13,329 nucleotides of DNA from Deltaproteobacteria bacterium (GTDB lineage Bacteria; Desulfobacterota; Deferrimicrobia; Deferrimicrobiales; Deferrimicrobiaceae). Position 1 is the stretch's first letter; every line of letters starts with the position of its first letter. A program made the translations under genes and the position numbers. Where the stretch lies: positions 1 to 13,329 of the forward strand of contig DOTC01000203.1 of NCBI GenBank assembly GCA_003513855.1, in the 5' to 3' direction. A model generated the notes under the pieces. That model had not been told where the DNA came from. It was given only the letters and a program-made list of their open reading frames with translations, and did not search any database. Positions 13,050 through 13,329 of this stretch are shown here, piece after piece.

Positions 13050-13329
13050 CTATTCTCCCCCTCCCGCCTGCGGCCGGCGCACGACATGCTGAATCACGCC
13101 GACGACGCCTCCCCGGAACCCCAGAATGATGACCAGGAGGACGATCCCGAACCAGAGCATCCAGTTTTCGGTGAATCTCTGGATGATCTCCCTCATGGCG
13201 ACGAAAATCAGGCTCCCCACAAGGGGGCCGGTGAGCGTGTGGAGGCCGCCCAGGAGACTCACCAGAACCGGATCGGCCGAGTGCGTCCAGTGGGCCATGA
13301 ACGGCCGGGCGTTGCTCTCCAGCATCGCC
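13050..13329 (-). CDS. livM: Branched-chain amino-acid-type ABC transporter permease LivM, 5' part outside window
   Basis: Only the last ~93 residues are visible. The frame is open through the upper window edge, so the internal ATG at 13325 should not be taken as the start. The segment HWTHSADPVLVSLLGGLHTL, followed by GPLVGSLIFVAM, is the conserved LivM permease stretch that usually reads LGGxGTLxGP. A last membrane helix (about WMLWFGIVLLVIILGFRGG) and a short charged tail follow. It forms the inner-membrane channel with LivH. The livH and substrate-binding protein genes are not in the window and would be expected upstream (higher coordinates) or elsewhere. Confidence 0.9.
   Translation of the reverse strand, partial: AMLESNARPFMAHWTHSADPVLVSLLGGLHTLTGPLVGSLIFVAMREIIQRFTENWMLWFGIVLLVIILGFRGGVVGVIQHVVRRPQAGGGE

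Noticed and set aside
11556..13329. Complete Liv transporter locus
   Set aside because: livM is cut at the edge, and livH and the substrate-binding protein are not visible, so only part of the transporter can be claimed.

Overview
The window is a GC-rich bacterial segment in which every gene I can support lies on the minus strand, so transcription runs from high to low coordinates. Spacing is mostly between a 4-base overlap and about 60 bases. I see no RNA gene, transposase, CRISPR array or regulator gene, and no intrinsic terminator. The gene content (a Liv-type ABC importer, acyl-CoA ligase, a 4-hydroxybutyryl-CoA dehydratase-family iron-sulfur flavoprotein, and a branched-chain-type 2-oxoacid dehydrogenase) together with GC-rich codons suggests an anaerobic or facultative organism, perhaps a deltaproteobacterial (Desulfobacterota-like) lineage. 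That placement is inference only.

Layout in the direction of transcription: (1) 13329-11556, the end of a branched-chain amino-acid-type ABC transporter (livM partial, livG, livF). (2) 11533-7198, a catabolic block: SDR oxidoreductase, small nitroreductase, AMP-forming acyl-CoA ligase, and the 4-hydroxybutyryl-CoA dehydratase-family enzyme, whose start overlaps the ligase stop by 4 bases. (3) 7160-4897, an aldehyde dehydrogenase and an unrecognised 258-residue protein that may be two tandem copies of one fold. (4) A 181-base gap (4896-4716) with short repeats and a hairpin but no clear promoter. (5) 4715-1, a 2-oxoacid dehydrogenase operon: E1 alpha, E1 beta, a 57-codon aldehyde dehydrogenase remnant, E2, and E3 cut by the window edge.

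A plausible reading is that the importer brings in an amino or organic acid. The ligase would charge an acid with CoA, the radical-type dehydratase/isomerase and SDR would process the acyl-CoA or hydroxy intermediates, the aldehyde dehydrogenase would oxidise a semialdehyde or aldehyde, and the E1-E2-E3 complex would convert 2-oxoacids to acyl-CoA plus NADH. The real substrate is not determined by the sequence.

The most unusual item is at 2427-2600, between E1 beta and E2. It is an intact, ribosome-site-preceded ORF that joins the first ~39 residues of an aldehyde dehydrogenase directly and in frame to its last 17. Part of it is almost identical at DNA level (67 of 69 bases, including a 36-base perfect repeat) to the start of the full-length aldehyde dehydrogenase gene 4.5 kb away.
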